Positions 28,401 to 37,500 of a stretch of 64,000 nt of DNA are shown here, one piece after another. Source of the stretch: Arachidicoccus sp. (GTDB lineage: Bacteria; Bacteroidota; Bacteroidia; Chitinophagales; Chitinophagaceae); the NCBI GenBank assembly GCA_028283605.1, contig JAPWKH010000035.1, forward strand, positions 1-64,000, in the 5' to 3' direction. Positions within the stretch are counted from its first letter, which is position 1. Every line of letters starts with the position of its first letter. The position numbers were made by a program, and so were the translations under genes. Under the pieces are notes generated by a model that saw nothing but the letters and a program-made list of their open reading frames with translations, had not been told where the DNA came from and made no database searches.

Positions 28401-28836
28401 TATCACATTGCTTACACAAATTTCAACTTCTTGGGGAGGCGCAAATTATTTGGATTATATCAAACAAGGAACTTCCAGCACAAATGCTATGTGGTCGCAA
28501 CCGATTTATTTAACAGATATGTACGATTCTGCTACCAATCCAAATGGCAAATACCCGAACTTAGCTTACTATGATAATTTTGGCGGTACTACTTCTGACT
28601 TTTTTCTTTTGCCTACTTTCAGGATGTATATAAGAAATTTGAGTATAGGATATTCTTTACCTTTTGCATGGGTAGAAAAGGCAAAAATTCAAAGCGCAAG
28701 ATTTTATCTCTCCGGAAATAATTTGTGGGACTTTTACAATCCGTATCCAAAAAAATATCGCAATATGTACGATGCGCCAACCGTAGGATATCCTACATTA
28801 CGAACTTGGGCATTAGGAGTTAATATAGGTTTTTAA
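25477..28836 (+). CDS. susC: SusC/RagA-type TonB-linked outer membrane transporter
   Basis: 1119 residues. A signal peptide ends at LLAQE. A carboxypeptidase-like beta-sandwich domain covers residues 26-105 (VTGMVIDGTSGDHLPGAIIS). The SusC signature VVIGYGTQERREITGSM follows near residue 110, then the plug with ITVVKDAAAAIYGSRGSQG-type block and the 22-strand barrel ending WALGVNIGF. There is no N-terminal STN domain, so it is not the class that signals through a FecIR anti-sigma factor. With the SusD 134 bp downstream it forms the glycan importer of this PUL, bringing oligosaccharides into the periplasm with TonB energy. It is the only SusC/SusD pair here. Confidence 0.97.
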   Translation: MVKLQLKIPFVLLFVFAYSYLLAQERTVTGMVIDGTSGDHLPGAIISIKGKPSNVSTNAEGGFSIKLLPADSILVVSYIGYQRKQVNIGNQSFVTIKMDSTISANLGDVVVIGYGTQERREITGSMATIDLKKVADIPVASITEALRGQIPGLHVTGGSTRPGTMASLNIRQQFNWGKDGGGSIPLIIIDDVIQIDPQTGLPSLDRFNQLDMSEVESITVVKDAAAAIYGSRGSQGAIIVKTKRGRAGAPRLTYSGKFETNDAVSHGKVMNARQFGEFSNKFARAMGWDQNYLYSDAELDSMNSLNYDWLKAAWKSANTMQHSLDVSGGSERATYFTGASYYTQGANLGDQTFKRWTYRAGADIKLLSGLHISSTVAASNTNLEQSYTKINFSDGFATGGEQNDYSVLLHMPKYIPWEYNINGQNEYISPPLSSKSLGSASGNNSLSNWNYFALLNNGSQSVNKNFNYNVNISLQYDVPYIKGLSFKLNYGISQQTSNTEQDMFPELLYQAKTLTTAGKHLFSETSPSDWQSTLNKSNARVFYETQTGKNEQSNFFITYDRKFGEHSISAMASVEKATNSSDDKRLLYTNPDPNVYNGTSVSAGAIDTSNTITYKYEGGSLSYLGRINYSFKSRYLLQFVFRSDASTVFAPENYWGFFPAVSAGWVISDENFFKDNVKWINFLKIRADLGRTGNNNIKPWKWLQTYTVDKNKGFGFGSSGGSYVTGLTPGVTPNRDVKWDQTTQRNFGIDVSFLNSRLSATFDQYINSTRNMLTDMSGALLSPISVGGAFAEQNFAGVNSWGSELSITWKDQIHDFSYSIGINTGLDNYKTVKYYDQAFNYPSVTTTRTAVGNYGIVPVWGFKTWKQTSGHDGILRTDADIDNYWNYLTQNAANSGVAGAIPTYNPNGSSSPITSKSGLKKGMLAYEDVAGDLNSSDKTIAGPNGRIVKNEDFVKLKKSNRQYGITTNINLSWKNITLLTQISTSWGGANYLDYIKQGTSSTNAMWSQPIYLTDMYDSATNPNGKYPNLAYYDNFGGTTSDFFLLPTFRMYIRNLSIGYSLPFAWVEKAKIQSARFYLSGNNLWDFYNPYPKKYRNMYDAPTVGYPTLRTWALGVNIGF

Positions 28837-28858
28837 AATTTAATTATAAATTTTTTAG

Positions 28859-28969
28859 AATTATGAAATGAGCCATAAAAATTTTGCATACCCAAAGCAA
28901 TGTTTATTTTGGCGAAACGGAGTTCGGGGAAGCCGATTCCATCTAACAATAAAAAATAAAAATAAACAG
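28859..28969 (+). repeat. Leader repeat, copy B (upstream of susD)
   Basis: 111 bp between the susC stop and the susD ATG, about 86% identical to copy A at 16374-16486. On the reverse strand one frame stays open through both copies and most differences keep or conserve the residue (both begin DGIGF and share FAKI), but no start or protein family supports a gene. Both copies end with the same AAAAATAAACAG directly in front of the ATG. Confidence 0.85.
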
Positions 28970-30976
28970 ATGAAAAATAAAATAGTTTATTTAATAATAA
29001 TCATAGCATTTCAAATTTCTGTCGGTTGCAGTAAAAAGTTTCTGGAGGATATGAAAGATTATAATCAATACGGAGAAGATCAATCTTTTTCAAACGAAAC
29101 CTTAGCGGGCTGGTATATCGACAGGATATACAACTATTACTTTGTATCTTATAATTCTCCAATAAAACAAGTAGTAGGGCAATATAATGATAATAGGTCT
29201 AGAATGACTGAAGAAATGGGCGGAACAATTATTAATTATACAAATCCTTTACTCACGCTGCAAACAACTTCAGATGCGGATGGATATTATGGCACTACTT
29301 CAAGCAGCATTGCGAATAATCCATATACACGAATTCGTTTTTGCAATGATATTATTGAAAAAATGGATGAGTCCATCACTCAAAGCCTGTCAGATTCTTT
29401 TCGCTTAAGAGCCAAAGGTCAGATGTATTTTCTAAGAGCCTTGCAATATTTCGATTTGGTAAGAACTTATGGAGGCGTGCCTATTGTATTAACCGTGCAA
29501 AATAGCAGCACTACAGATCCAACAACACAAATTCCGCGTTCAAAATCTTCGGAATGTTTTACACAAATTATAAGTGACTTGGATTCAGCAGCAATAATGC
29601 TTCCAATGATATGGTCGTCTCTTTCTGCGAATTATGGCAGACCTACTGCCGCTGCAGCTTTGGCAATGAAAAGCCGGGTATTACTTACTGCTGCAAGCCC
29701 TTTGTTCAATACAGACTGGGATAATAGTGGCAGTCCTAAATGGCAGGCTGCTTTACAAGCCGGTTTAGATGCCGAAAATAAATTAACTGCAGCAGGATAT
29801 GGCTTATATGGCTCAACAGCTAAAGAGTGGGCACAAATGACCTATGCTCAAGGTAATGCTACATTTAATAAAGAGGCTATAATGATTTATTTATTAAGTA
29901 CTACTACTAATTCAACTACAGGATATAATAATGCATGGGAAAATTCTTTAAGACCGCCGGATTATAAAGGAACCGGTGGAATTTCTGTACCCAAGGCAAT
30001 GCTTGATTTGTTCCCTATGGCCAATGGAACAAGGCCAACAAAAGATAACGGATATATAGATACATTTTTCTTTGCCAACAGAGATCCTCGCTTTTACCGC
30101 ACATTTGCATTTTCCGGAGCTAAATGGGGCATTGCTTCCAATGCCAACAGAACTACCTGGCTTTACAGATGGAAGGCAAATGCCACTGCCACCACTGCCA
30201 CCTATTACGGAAATAATCAAACTAATAGTCCGGCGCTGGTACGCAAGATGTCCAACCCTGCTGCCGACAGTGCTGTGGGTTATCAATATTCAGGTACCAG
30301 CATTTTTGAATATCGCTATACCGAACTTTTACTGAATATTGCCGAATGCTATGCTGCCACCGGTGATATAGCAAATACAATTGCATATCTTGGTAAAATA
30401 CGTGCAAGAGTTGGCATTCCGGCTACTTCAACCACACCGGATGGCGGGGCAGTATCTAATTACGGTATTGGAACACTTGCTAATAAATATGCTGCCATTG
30501 AAGCTGTTCTATATGAGCGCAGAGTAGAACTGGCTTATGAAGGTAAACGCTTCTGGGATATACAACGCTGGATGTTATACGACAATACATCCAATAGCGG
30601 TAACTCCGTAACAAAATTAGGCCTCGAGCCTATAAATGGAACGATAAGGGACGGATATTACTGGCAATCAAAAACATATACCAATTCAGATCCTTTAACT
30701 GCAGCCGACAGAAATATTCTCATTGATCCTGATGCATCAAACTTTAATGATCAGATTGCTGCATTAAAAACACTTTACCAAAATAAATTCGTTATGACTC
30801 CTTTGGACAAAGCTTGGGATTTGGTAAACGGCACGGCAGTAAATATCTTATTTAGGCCTAATTATTATTTATCAGGCTTGGGTACTACTGTTCTTAGCAG
30901 CAATCCTTGGTTAACACAAAATATAGGCTGGTTAGACTATTCAGGAGGGCAAGGAACGTTTGATTATCAACAATAA
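28970..30976 (+). CDS. susD: SusD/RagB-type glycan-binding lipoprotein
   Basis: 668 residues from ATG 28970, which starts a lipoprotein signal (MKNKIVYLIIIIAFQISVGC); the frame runs 34 codons upstream but that part is the leader repeat. The mature N-terminus (KKFLEDMKDYNQYGED) and the tetratricopeptide-like helices are typical SusD: RLRAKGQMYFLRALQYFDLVRTYGGVPIV-type region (about residues 145-170), and LLNIAECYAATGDIANTIAYLGKIRARVG with YERRVELAYEGKRFWDIQRW near the C-terminus. It caps the SusC barrel on the cell surface and binds the oligosaccharide. At 668 residues it is longer than the common 500-600. Confidence 0.96.
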   Translation: MKNKIVYLIIIIAFQISVGCSKKFLEDMKDYNQYGEDQSFSNETLAGWYIDRIYNYYFVSYNSPIKQVVGQYNDNRSRMTEEMGGTIINYTNPLLTLQTTSDADGYYGTTSSSIANNPYTRIRFCNDIIEKMDESITQSLSDSFRLRAKGQMYFLRALQYFDLVRTYGGVPIVLTVQNSSTTDPTTQIPRSKSSECFTQIISDLDSAAIMLPMIWSSLSANYGRPTAAAALAMKSRVLLTAASPLFNTDWDNSGSPKWQAALQAGLDAENKLTAAGYGLYGSTAKEWAQMTYAQGNATFNKEAIMIYLLSTTTNSTTGYNNAWENSLRPPDYKGTGGISVPKAMLDLFPMANGTRPTKDNGYIDTFFFANRDPRFYRTFAFSGAKWGIASNANRTTWLYRWKANATATTATYYGNNQTNSPALVRKMSNPAADSAVGYQYSGTSIFEYRYTELLLNIAECYAATGDIANTIAYLGKIRARVGIPATSTTPDGGAVSNYGIGTLANKYAAIEAVLYERRVELAYEGKRFWDIQRWMLYDNTSNSGNSVTKLGLEPINGTIRDGYYWQSKTYTNSDPLTAADRNILIDPDASNFNDQIAALKTLYQNKFVMTPLDKAWDLVNGTAVNILFRPNYYLSGLGTTVLSSNPWLTQNIGWLDYSGGQGTFDYQQ

Positions 30977-31032
30977 TCTCATCTCGATATAATTGTCAAT
31001 GAAAAAGCAATTTTTCAAATTAAAAATTAATT

Positions 31033-32727
31033 ATGAAATCCGTAATCAAAAAATTATTATTCCTGTTTTTTTTATTGACGACTGTAGCGGTTACAAATGC
31101 TCAATACCCGGATATTACGGCATCCGTAAAAAGATCTGCCGACTCTTTGTTAAAGGCTGCTCAAAACCATTCTGACTCCGCTTGGGCTGTTGCTTATCCT
31201 ATTGTAGATAGTTTTGCAAGGCATGGAAAACCATTTATCGAATGGGCAGGAAGGCCTACAGATTTACCGCAAGCCAATATCCTGGCATTTCCGGGTGCAG
31301 AAGGTGGCGGAGCTTACAGCTACGGCGGACGGGGCGGTAAAGTATATGTAGTGAAAAGCCTTGCAGACAACGGCCCGGGTACACTGAGATGGGCATGCGA
31401 ACAAGGTGGCCCACGTATAATTGTTTTTAATGTTGCAGGTATTATTCATTTAAACACACCAATTATTTTACGCGCGCCTTACATTAGTATAGAAGGTCAG
31501 ACAGCACCGGGCGATGGCGTGTGTGTAGCAGGAGAATCTTTTTGGATTAATACACATGATGTTATTATCCGTTTCATGCGCTTCCGCAGAGGACAAACTT
31601 GGGTGGGGAGAAGAGATGACGCTTTGGGAGGAAATCCTGTAGGCAATATAATTATCGATCATGTATCCGCAAGTTGGGGATTGGATGAGAACATGTCTAT
31701 ATACCGGCATATGTTTAATCCTCAAGACGGAAGCAAAGATGAGAAACATGGTACAGTAAATGTTACAATACAAAATTCAATTTCATCTGAATCATTAGAT
31801 TATTGGAACCATGCATTCGGCAGCACAATGGGTGGCGAAAATTGTATGCTTACAAGAAATCTTTGGGCGGATAATACAGGTAGAAATCCGTCTATCGGAT
31901 GGAATGGTGTATTCAATTTTGTCAATAATGTAGTTTTTAATTGGCATCATAGATCTACCGACGGAGGCGATTATACAGCACTATATAATATCATTAATAA
32001 TTATTACAAACCTGGTCCTGTTACGGATGTAAATGACAGAATTGGCCATAGGATTCTTAAACCCGAATCTGGCAGAAGCAAGTTGCCTTATAAAGTTTTC
32101 GGCAGAGCGTATGTTCAAGGAAATATTATGTATGGTAATGATAGTGTTACCAAAGATAATTGGGATGATGGTGTGCAAATAGCCGGCATTAATGATGATG
32201 TAATGCCTTTAGATTCGGCAATACGTTATTTTCAATATATGAAATCAGATGATCCATTTCCCATGGCACACGTAACATTGTTGTCGGCACAAGAAGGATT
32301 TAATTATGTCTTGAAAAATGTAGGAGCTACATTACCTCATCGCGATGCAGTAGACAATCGTGTTATTGAACAAGTACGCACGGGCAAAATAACCTATAAA
32401 GAAATGGAGACAGATACCGATTTTCAATTCAAAGTGCGCAAACTTCCTAAAGATTCTTATAAATTAGGAATTATTACAAATATCAATCAAGTTGGCGGTT
32501 ATCCAAATTATTCAGGTACGCCTTATAAAGATTCAGACAGTGACGGCATTCCGGATAGTTATGAAAAAAGTCATGGTTTAAACTCCAATAATGCTTCCGA
32601 TGCATCGGCTTATGCAAAAGATGGCAGCGGATATACCAATATCGAAGTGTATTTAAACAGCATAGTTCCTGTAGATATAGTACGCCCATCAAGCGGAACA
32701 GCTATAGGCAGGGAGATGAGGCCTTAA
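31033..32727 (+). CDS. PL1-family pectate lyase (first of a tandem pair)
   Basis: 564 residues with a signal peptide ending TNAQ. A right-handed parallel beta-helix of the PL1 type runs from about residue 85 to 470: FPGAEGGGAYSYGGRGG, GTLRWACEQGGPRIIVFNVAG, APYISIEGQTAPGDGV, RFMRFRRG and IIIDHVSASWGLDENMS, which holds Ca-binding and catalytic-face residues. The C-terminus has a thrombospondin-type-3/EF-hand-like calcium loop (DSDSDGIPDSYEK, about residue 498) common in these lyases. It should cleave de-esterified homogalacturonan by beta-elimination. The next gene is a close paralogue, so a tandem duplication happened here. It follows susD by 56 bp. Confidence 0.92.
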   Translation: MKSVIKKLLFLFFLLTTVAVTNAQYPDITASVKRSADSLLKAAQNHSDSAWAVAYPIVDSFARHGKPFIEWAGRPTDLPQANILAFPGAEGGGAYSYGGRGGKVYVVKSLADNGPGTLRWACEQGGPRIIVFNVAGIIHLNTPIILRAPYISIEGQTAPGDGVCVAGESFWINTHDVIIRFMRFRRGQTWVGRRDDALGGNPVGNIIIDHVSASWGLDENMSIYRHMFNPQDGSKDEKHGTVNVTIQNSISSESLDYWNHAFGSTMGGENCMLTRNLWADNTGRNPSIGWNGVFNFVNNVVFNWHHRSTDGGDYTALYNIINNYYKPGPVTDVNDRIGHRILKPESGRSKLPYKVFGRAYVQGNIMYGNDSVTKDNWDDGVQIAGINDDVMPLDSAIRYFQYMKSDDPFPMAHVTLLSAQEGFNYVLKNVGATLPHRDAVDNRVIEQVRTGKITYKEMETDTDFQFKVRKLPKDSYKLGIITNINQVGGYPNYSGTPYKDSDSDGIPDSYEKSHGLNSNNASDASAYAKDGSGYTNIEVYLNSIVPVDIVRPSSGTAIGREMRP

Positions 32728-32752
32728 ACAGTTACTTAATAAAAATCTTCGA

Positions 32753-32785
32753 TGTGTCTCTTCATTTAAAAATGGAAGGGACACA
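32753..32785 (+). terminator. Hairpin between the two pectate lyase genes
   Basis: TGTGTCTCTTCATTT (32753-32767) pairs with AATGGAAGGGACACA (32771-32785) over about 14 positions, with one G-U pair and one bulge around a 3-base loop. The bases after it (TTCTTTCATT) are only a weak T-tract. It may be an attenuator or partial terminator, or a stem that sets relative mRNA levels of the two lyases. Confidence 0.5.
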
Positions 32786-32834
32786 TTCTTTCATTAAACA
32801 TTCGGCACAATTTTATATTTATAAAAATTAAGTA

Positions 32835-34472
32835 ATGAGGAAAATCGGACTATTTATAATAATATTCTCCGGAAAAATATTTTCACCAAATCAAGCAAAA
32901 GCGCAATACCCAATTATTCCGCCGGCAGTACAAGCCGTAGCGGATTCGGCTTTAGCTGTGGAACAAGATTCTTCTGATAAAGCATGGAAAATGGCTTTGC
33001 CAATTATTGAAAGAGATGAGAAAAACGGTAAGCCTTATGTGCCATGGGCTGCAAAACCTTCCGATTTACCGCAGGCAAAAATCCCCGTTTTTCCGGGCGC
33101 GCAAGGCGGTGGAGCATATATTTTCGGAGGCCGTGGTGGCAAGGTATATGAAGTTACAAGTTTGGAAGACAGAGGGCATGGCACTTTGCGCGAGGCTTGT
33201 GAGCAAGGAGGTGCACGTATTATTGTTTTTAATGTTGCCGGCATTATTCATTTAAAAAGTCCCATTATTATTCGCGCGCCTTATATATCCATTGAAGGGC
33301 AAACGGCGCCTGGTGATGGTATTTGTATAGCTGGCGAATCTCTTTGGATCAATACGCATGACGTGCTGATTCGTTTTATGCGTTTTCGTAGAGGTGCAAC
33401 AGATGTCGCTCGCCGTGATGATGCTGTAGGCGGAAATCCTGTCGGAAATATTATGATTGATCATGTATCCACAAGTTGGGGATTGGATGAAAATATGTCA
33501 ATATACAGGCATGTATATGACAGAGGAACCGCTAAGCAGGAAAAATTACCCACCGTCAATGTTACCATCCAGAATTCTATCTTTGCTGAAGGTTTGGATA
33601 CATATAATCATGCCTTCGGCAGTACAATCGGCGGATTGAACAGTACATTTATGAGAAATCTCTGGGCCAATAATGTTGCGCGAAATCCTTCCGTTGGAAT
33701 GTATGGTGATTTTGGTTTTGTAAATAATGTCATTTTCAATTGGTGGAATCGCAGCGCAGATGGTGGCGACAATCGATCCTTCTTTAATTTTATAAATAAT
33801 TATTACAAACCCGGCCCTATTACTCCAAAAGGCAAACCCATATCTCACCGTATTTTAAAACCCGAAGCAGGACGTACCAAGACAAAAGAAAAACAGTACG
33901 GAAAAGCGTATGTAAACGGCAATATTATGGAAGGCAACGATCCGGTTACAAAAGATAACTGGAACGGAGGCGTTCAAATTGAAGATATGGATAATGCAGG
34001 AGAATATACCGACAGTATTCGTGTAGCCAACCCTTTTCCTTTAAAAGGAAATGTCAGTATTATTCCTGCGTCAGATGCATATCGGTATGTATTGAAAAAT
34101 GTAGGAGCAATATTACCGAGTCGTGATCCTGTTGATAGCCGGATTGTGCGTGAAGTAAGTACGGGTATAATAGAATATAAAGATGGCGGTAAGTCCGGTG
34201 TTACAAAATATATTAAACGTCGTTTACCTGCGGATTCATATAAAAACGGCATCATTAGCGATATCAGTCAGGTCGGTGGTTATCCGGAATATAAAGGTAC
34301 GCCTTATAAAGATTCAGATAAAGATGGAATGCCTGATGAGTATGAAAAGAAGCATCATCTGAATCCGAAAGACGCTTCTGATGCATCGGCTTATCAGAAA
34401 GACGGAAAAGGATATACCAATATTGAAGTATATCTTAATGGTGTTGTACCACAAAATATTGTTCAACCTTAA
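32835..34472 (+). CDS. PL1-family pectate lyase (second of a tandem pair)
   Basis: 545 residues, signal peptide ending KAQYP. It aligns with the upstream lyase along its whole length; the core beta-helix motifs (FPGAQGGGAYIFGGRGG, GTLREACEQGGARIIVFNVAG, APYISIEGQTAPGDGI, DHVSTSWGLDENMSIYRH) are nearly the same, while residues 15-60 and the region near 390-440 differ. The same C-terminal calcium loop is present (DSDKDGMPDEYEKKHHLNPKD). Both copies keep the surface motifs, so both are likely active, perhaps with different preference for chain length or methylation. It is 107 bp after the first copy, with a hairpin between, and 30 bp before the beta-helix/barrel gene. Confidence 0.92.
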   Translation: MRKIGLFIIIFSGKIFSPNQAKAQYPIIPPAVQAVADSALAVEQDSSDKAWKMALPIIERDEKNGKPYVPWAAKPSDLPQAKIPVFPGAQGGGAYIFGGRGGKVYEVTSLEDRGHGTLREACEQGGARIIVFNVAGIIHLKSPIIIRAPYISIEGQTAPGDGICIAGESLWINTHDVLIRFMRFRRGATDVARRDDAVGGNPVGNIMIDHVSTSWGLDENMSIYRHVYDRGTAKQEKLPTVNVTIQNSIFAEGLDTYNHAFGSTIGGLNSTFMRNLWANNVARNPSVGMYGDFGFVNNVIFNWWNRSADGGDNRSFFNFINNYYKPGPITPKGKPISHRILKPEAGRTKTKEKQYGKAYVNGNIMEGNDPVTKDNWNGGVQIEDMDNAGEYTDSIRVANPFPLKGNVSIIPASDAYRYVLKNVGAILPSRDPVDSRIVREVSTGIIEYKDGGKSGVTKYIKRRLPADSYKNGIISDISQVGGYPEYKGTPYKDSDKDGMPDEYEKKHHLNPKDASDASAYQKDGKGYTNIEVYLNGVVPQNIVQP

Positions 34473-34502
34473 TTTATTTTCAAAGTATAAAATTTATTTA
34501 TT

Positions 34503-37500
34503 TTGTTTTCCAACAATTCTCATATCTTTTTAATAAGATTTTACTTTAAATATTTCTTTATAGGTTTTGCCTTGCTTTATTCGGATATTATTTTTTCTCA
34601 GAAAAAAAATGTCCGTAGAGAGCCGCCGGCTCCGGTTGTAAGAGATAAAAATGGAAGTCTTATTTACACGCCCGATTCTTTAGGTAATCGCATTATCGAT
34701 TTTTCTTATTGCGGATATATGCAATCGGATAAAGCAATTCCTTATGTACCGGTTAAAATACGTGTTCCATTATCATCAGGCGATGCTACTTTAAGAATCC
34801 AATCCGCGATTAACTATATATCAAAACTTCCTATAACCCCGGAAGGATTCAGAGGGGCGATCTTATTGGACAAAGGTGTTTATCACATCAGCGGAAGTTT
34901 GAAAATTAATACATCAGGCATTGTATTACGAGGAAGCGGAATGGATAAAAATGGTACAACATTATTAGCAGATGGAACAGATAGAAATACATTAATAGTT
35001 ATTGCAGGTAAAGACGATAAAGCAATTGGAGAAGAAAAGAAAATAACTGATGATTACGTTCCCGTAAATGCTTTTAAAATAAATGTTGAGAACGGAAGTA
35101 TTTTTAAAGTTGGAGACAATGTAATTATTCATAGACCAAGTCCCCAAGAATGGATTGATGATTTAGGAACAAGAACTTTCGGTGGAGGCGTTTCTGCATT
35201 GGGTTGGAAGCCGGGCCAAAGGGATTTGTTCTGGGATAGAAAAGTTGCTGCCGTTGAAGCAAATACAATCACCTTAGACGCGCCAATTACAACTGCTTTG
35301 GACAGAAAATACGGAGGCGGAACTATTGCAAAATATTTGTGGCAGGGACGTATCCAACAAGTAGGTGTAGAAAATTTAAGATGTGTGTCGGCGTATGACA
35401 CACACAATCCCAAAGATGAAGATCATCGTTGGATGGCAATTACGATGGACAATATACAAGATGCCTGGGTAAGAAGAATTGTATTTGAACATTTTGCAGG
35501 TTCAAGTGTTGATGTATTATCAGGTTCAAAAAGAGTTACGATAGAAGACTGTGAATCGATAGCTCCTGTTTCTGAAATCGGTGGGCAGAGACGTTATACC
35601 TTTTGGACATGGGGGCAGCAAACATTATTTCAACGGTTATACAGCGAGCATGGTTATCACGATTTTTCTGTAGGCTACTGCGCAGCAGGGCCCAATGCTT
35701 TTGTACAATGTGAAGCAGAAGAATCTTTGGGTTACAGCGGTTCGGTAGATAGTTGGGCGCCCGGTATTTTATTTGATGTAATTAGAGATGATGGCCAGGA
35801 ATTAAGTTTTAAAAATCTTGGGCAAGATGAGCAAGGCGCAGGATGGAATACTGCAAATAGTGTATTTTGGAATTGCTATGCGGCATTGGTAGATTGTTAC
35901 AAGCCACCGACCGCACAGAATTATGCTTTCGGTACATGGTCGCAATTTCAAGGAGACGGATATTGGACTGAATCAAACAACTGGATTGAGCCAAGAAGTT
36001 TTTTTTATGCCCAATTAAAACAAAGACTAAATAAAAATGTAGATGATCGGGCGGGAATACTGCCGGAAGAAAGTGAAGCAAGCAGCAGCCCTACAGTAGA
36101 AGCTGCAGCGGAACTTACGAAAGAAGCATATCAACCCAGAACTACAATGCAAGATTGGATTGAAGAATTAATCCAAAAAAATCCTGTCGTTTTAAATTCC
36201 GACAGGGCAAAAACAATCGATGAAATTGGTGTTGAAAAAAAATTGCCCTTTATTAAAGCGGCACCAATGATCATTAAAAACGGATGGTTGGTAAGAGGTG
36301 ATTTTGTATTAACCGGAAATAGAAATTATGCTCCATGGTGGAATGGAACAGTAAAGCCGGATTATATCAACAACATTGCCGTACCTGCCGTCACACGATT
36401 TGTACCGGGAAGAACAGGGACGGGATTGACAGACGATCTTGATTCTGTTACAAATAATATGTTGAAGAAACATGTAGAGGTGATGGAGCAAAATTATGCA
36501 TTATGGTATGATCGTCGCCGTGATGATCATGAGCGTGTCCATAGAATTGACGGTAACGTGTGGCCTCCGTTTTATGAAGTCCCTTTTGCAAGAACAGGGC
36601 AGGGAATTGCTTGGGATGGATTAAGTAAATATGATTTGACAAAGTATAATAAATTCTATTGGGGTAGATTGAAACAATTTGCAGATTTGGCAGATGAAAA
36701 AGGATTGGTATTGATTCATCATAATTATTTTCAGCATAATATTATAGAAGCCGGCGCACATTATGTAGATTTTCCTTGGCGTCCTGTGAATAATATTAAT
36801 AATACGGAGTTTCCTGAACCGATTCGCTTTGCTGGTGATAAGCGTTTATTTATGGCAGATCAATTTTATGATGAGGTAAATCCTGTAAGACGCCCGTTAC
36901 ATGTGGCTTTCATCAGGCAATGTTTAAATAATTTCAAGGACAACAGCGGCGTAATTCAGTTTATTTGTGAAGAGTACACAGGGCCTTACCATTTCGCAAA
37001 ATTTTGGGTAAATACAATTGGTGATTGGGAAAAAGAAACCGGAAAAAAAGAAATGATAGGGCTAAGCACAACTAAAGATGTTCAAGACAGCATCTTGGCA
37101 AATCCTGAAACAGCCTCAGTAATTAATGTAATTGATATCCGTTACTGGTATTATCAGGCAGACGGAAAAGTCTATGCTCCCTTAGGAGGACAAAGCCTTG
37201 CGCCTCGTCAGCAGGAACGCCAGTTTAAGCCAAAGAAAACTTCTTTTGAACAGGTATATCGTGCGGTAAAAGAATACAGGGATAAATTTCCTGATAAAGC
37301 AATTATGTATTCCGGAGATGCTTATGATGATTTATGTTGGGCGGTATTTATTGCAGGAGGTTCTTTAGCGCCCTTGCCGGCCGGCATTCCTCAAAAGTTG
37401 CTTAATGATGCATCTGCTATGCTGCCTGTATCTTTGCCGGATAATCCGCAACAAGTATATGCATTAGGCAATGCAAGCAAGGGTTATATTATTTATGAAA

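Noticed and set aside
28868-28969. Extension of SusD to an upstream ATG
   Set aside because: The extra 34 codons are the duplicated leader, and copy A is interrupted by stops in the same frame. The lipoprotein signal begins at 28970.
29948-30286. 112-codon minus-strand frame within susD
   Set aside because: Antisense shadow; composition low in complexity and no recognisable domain.
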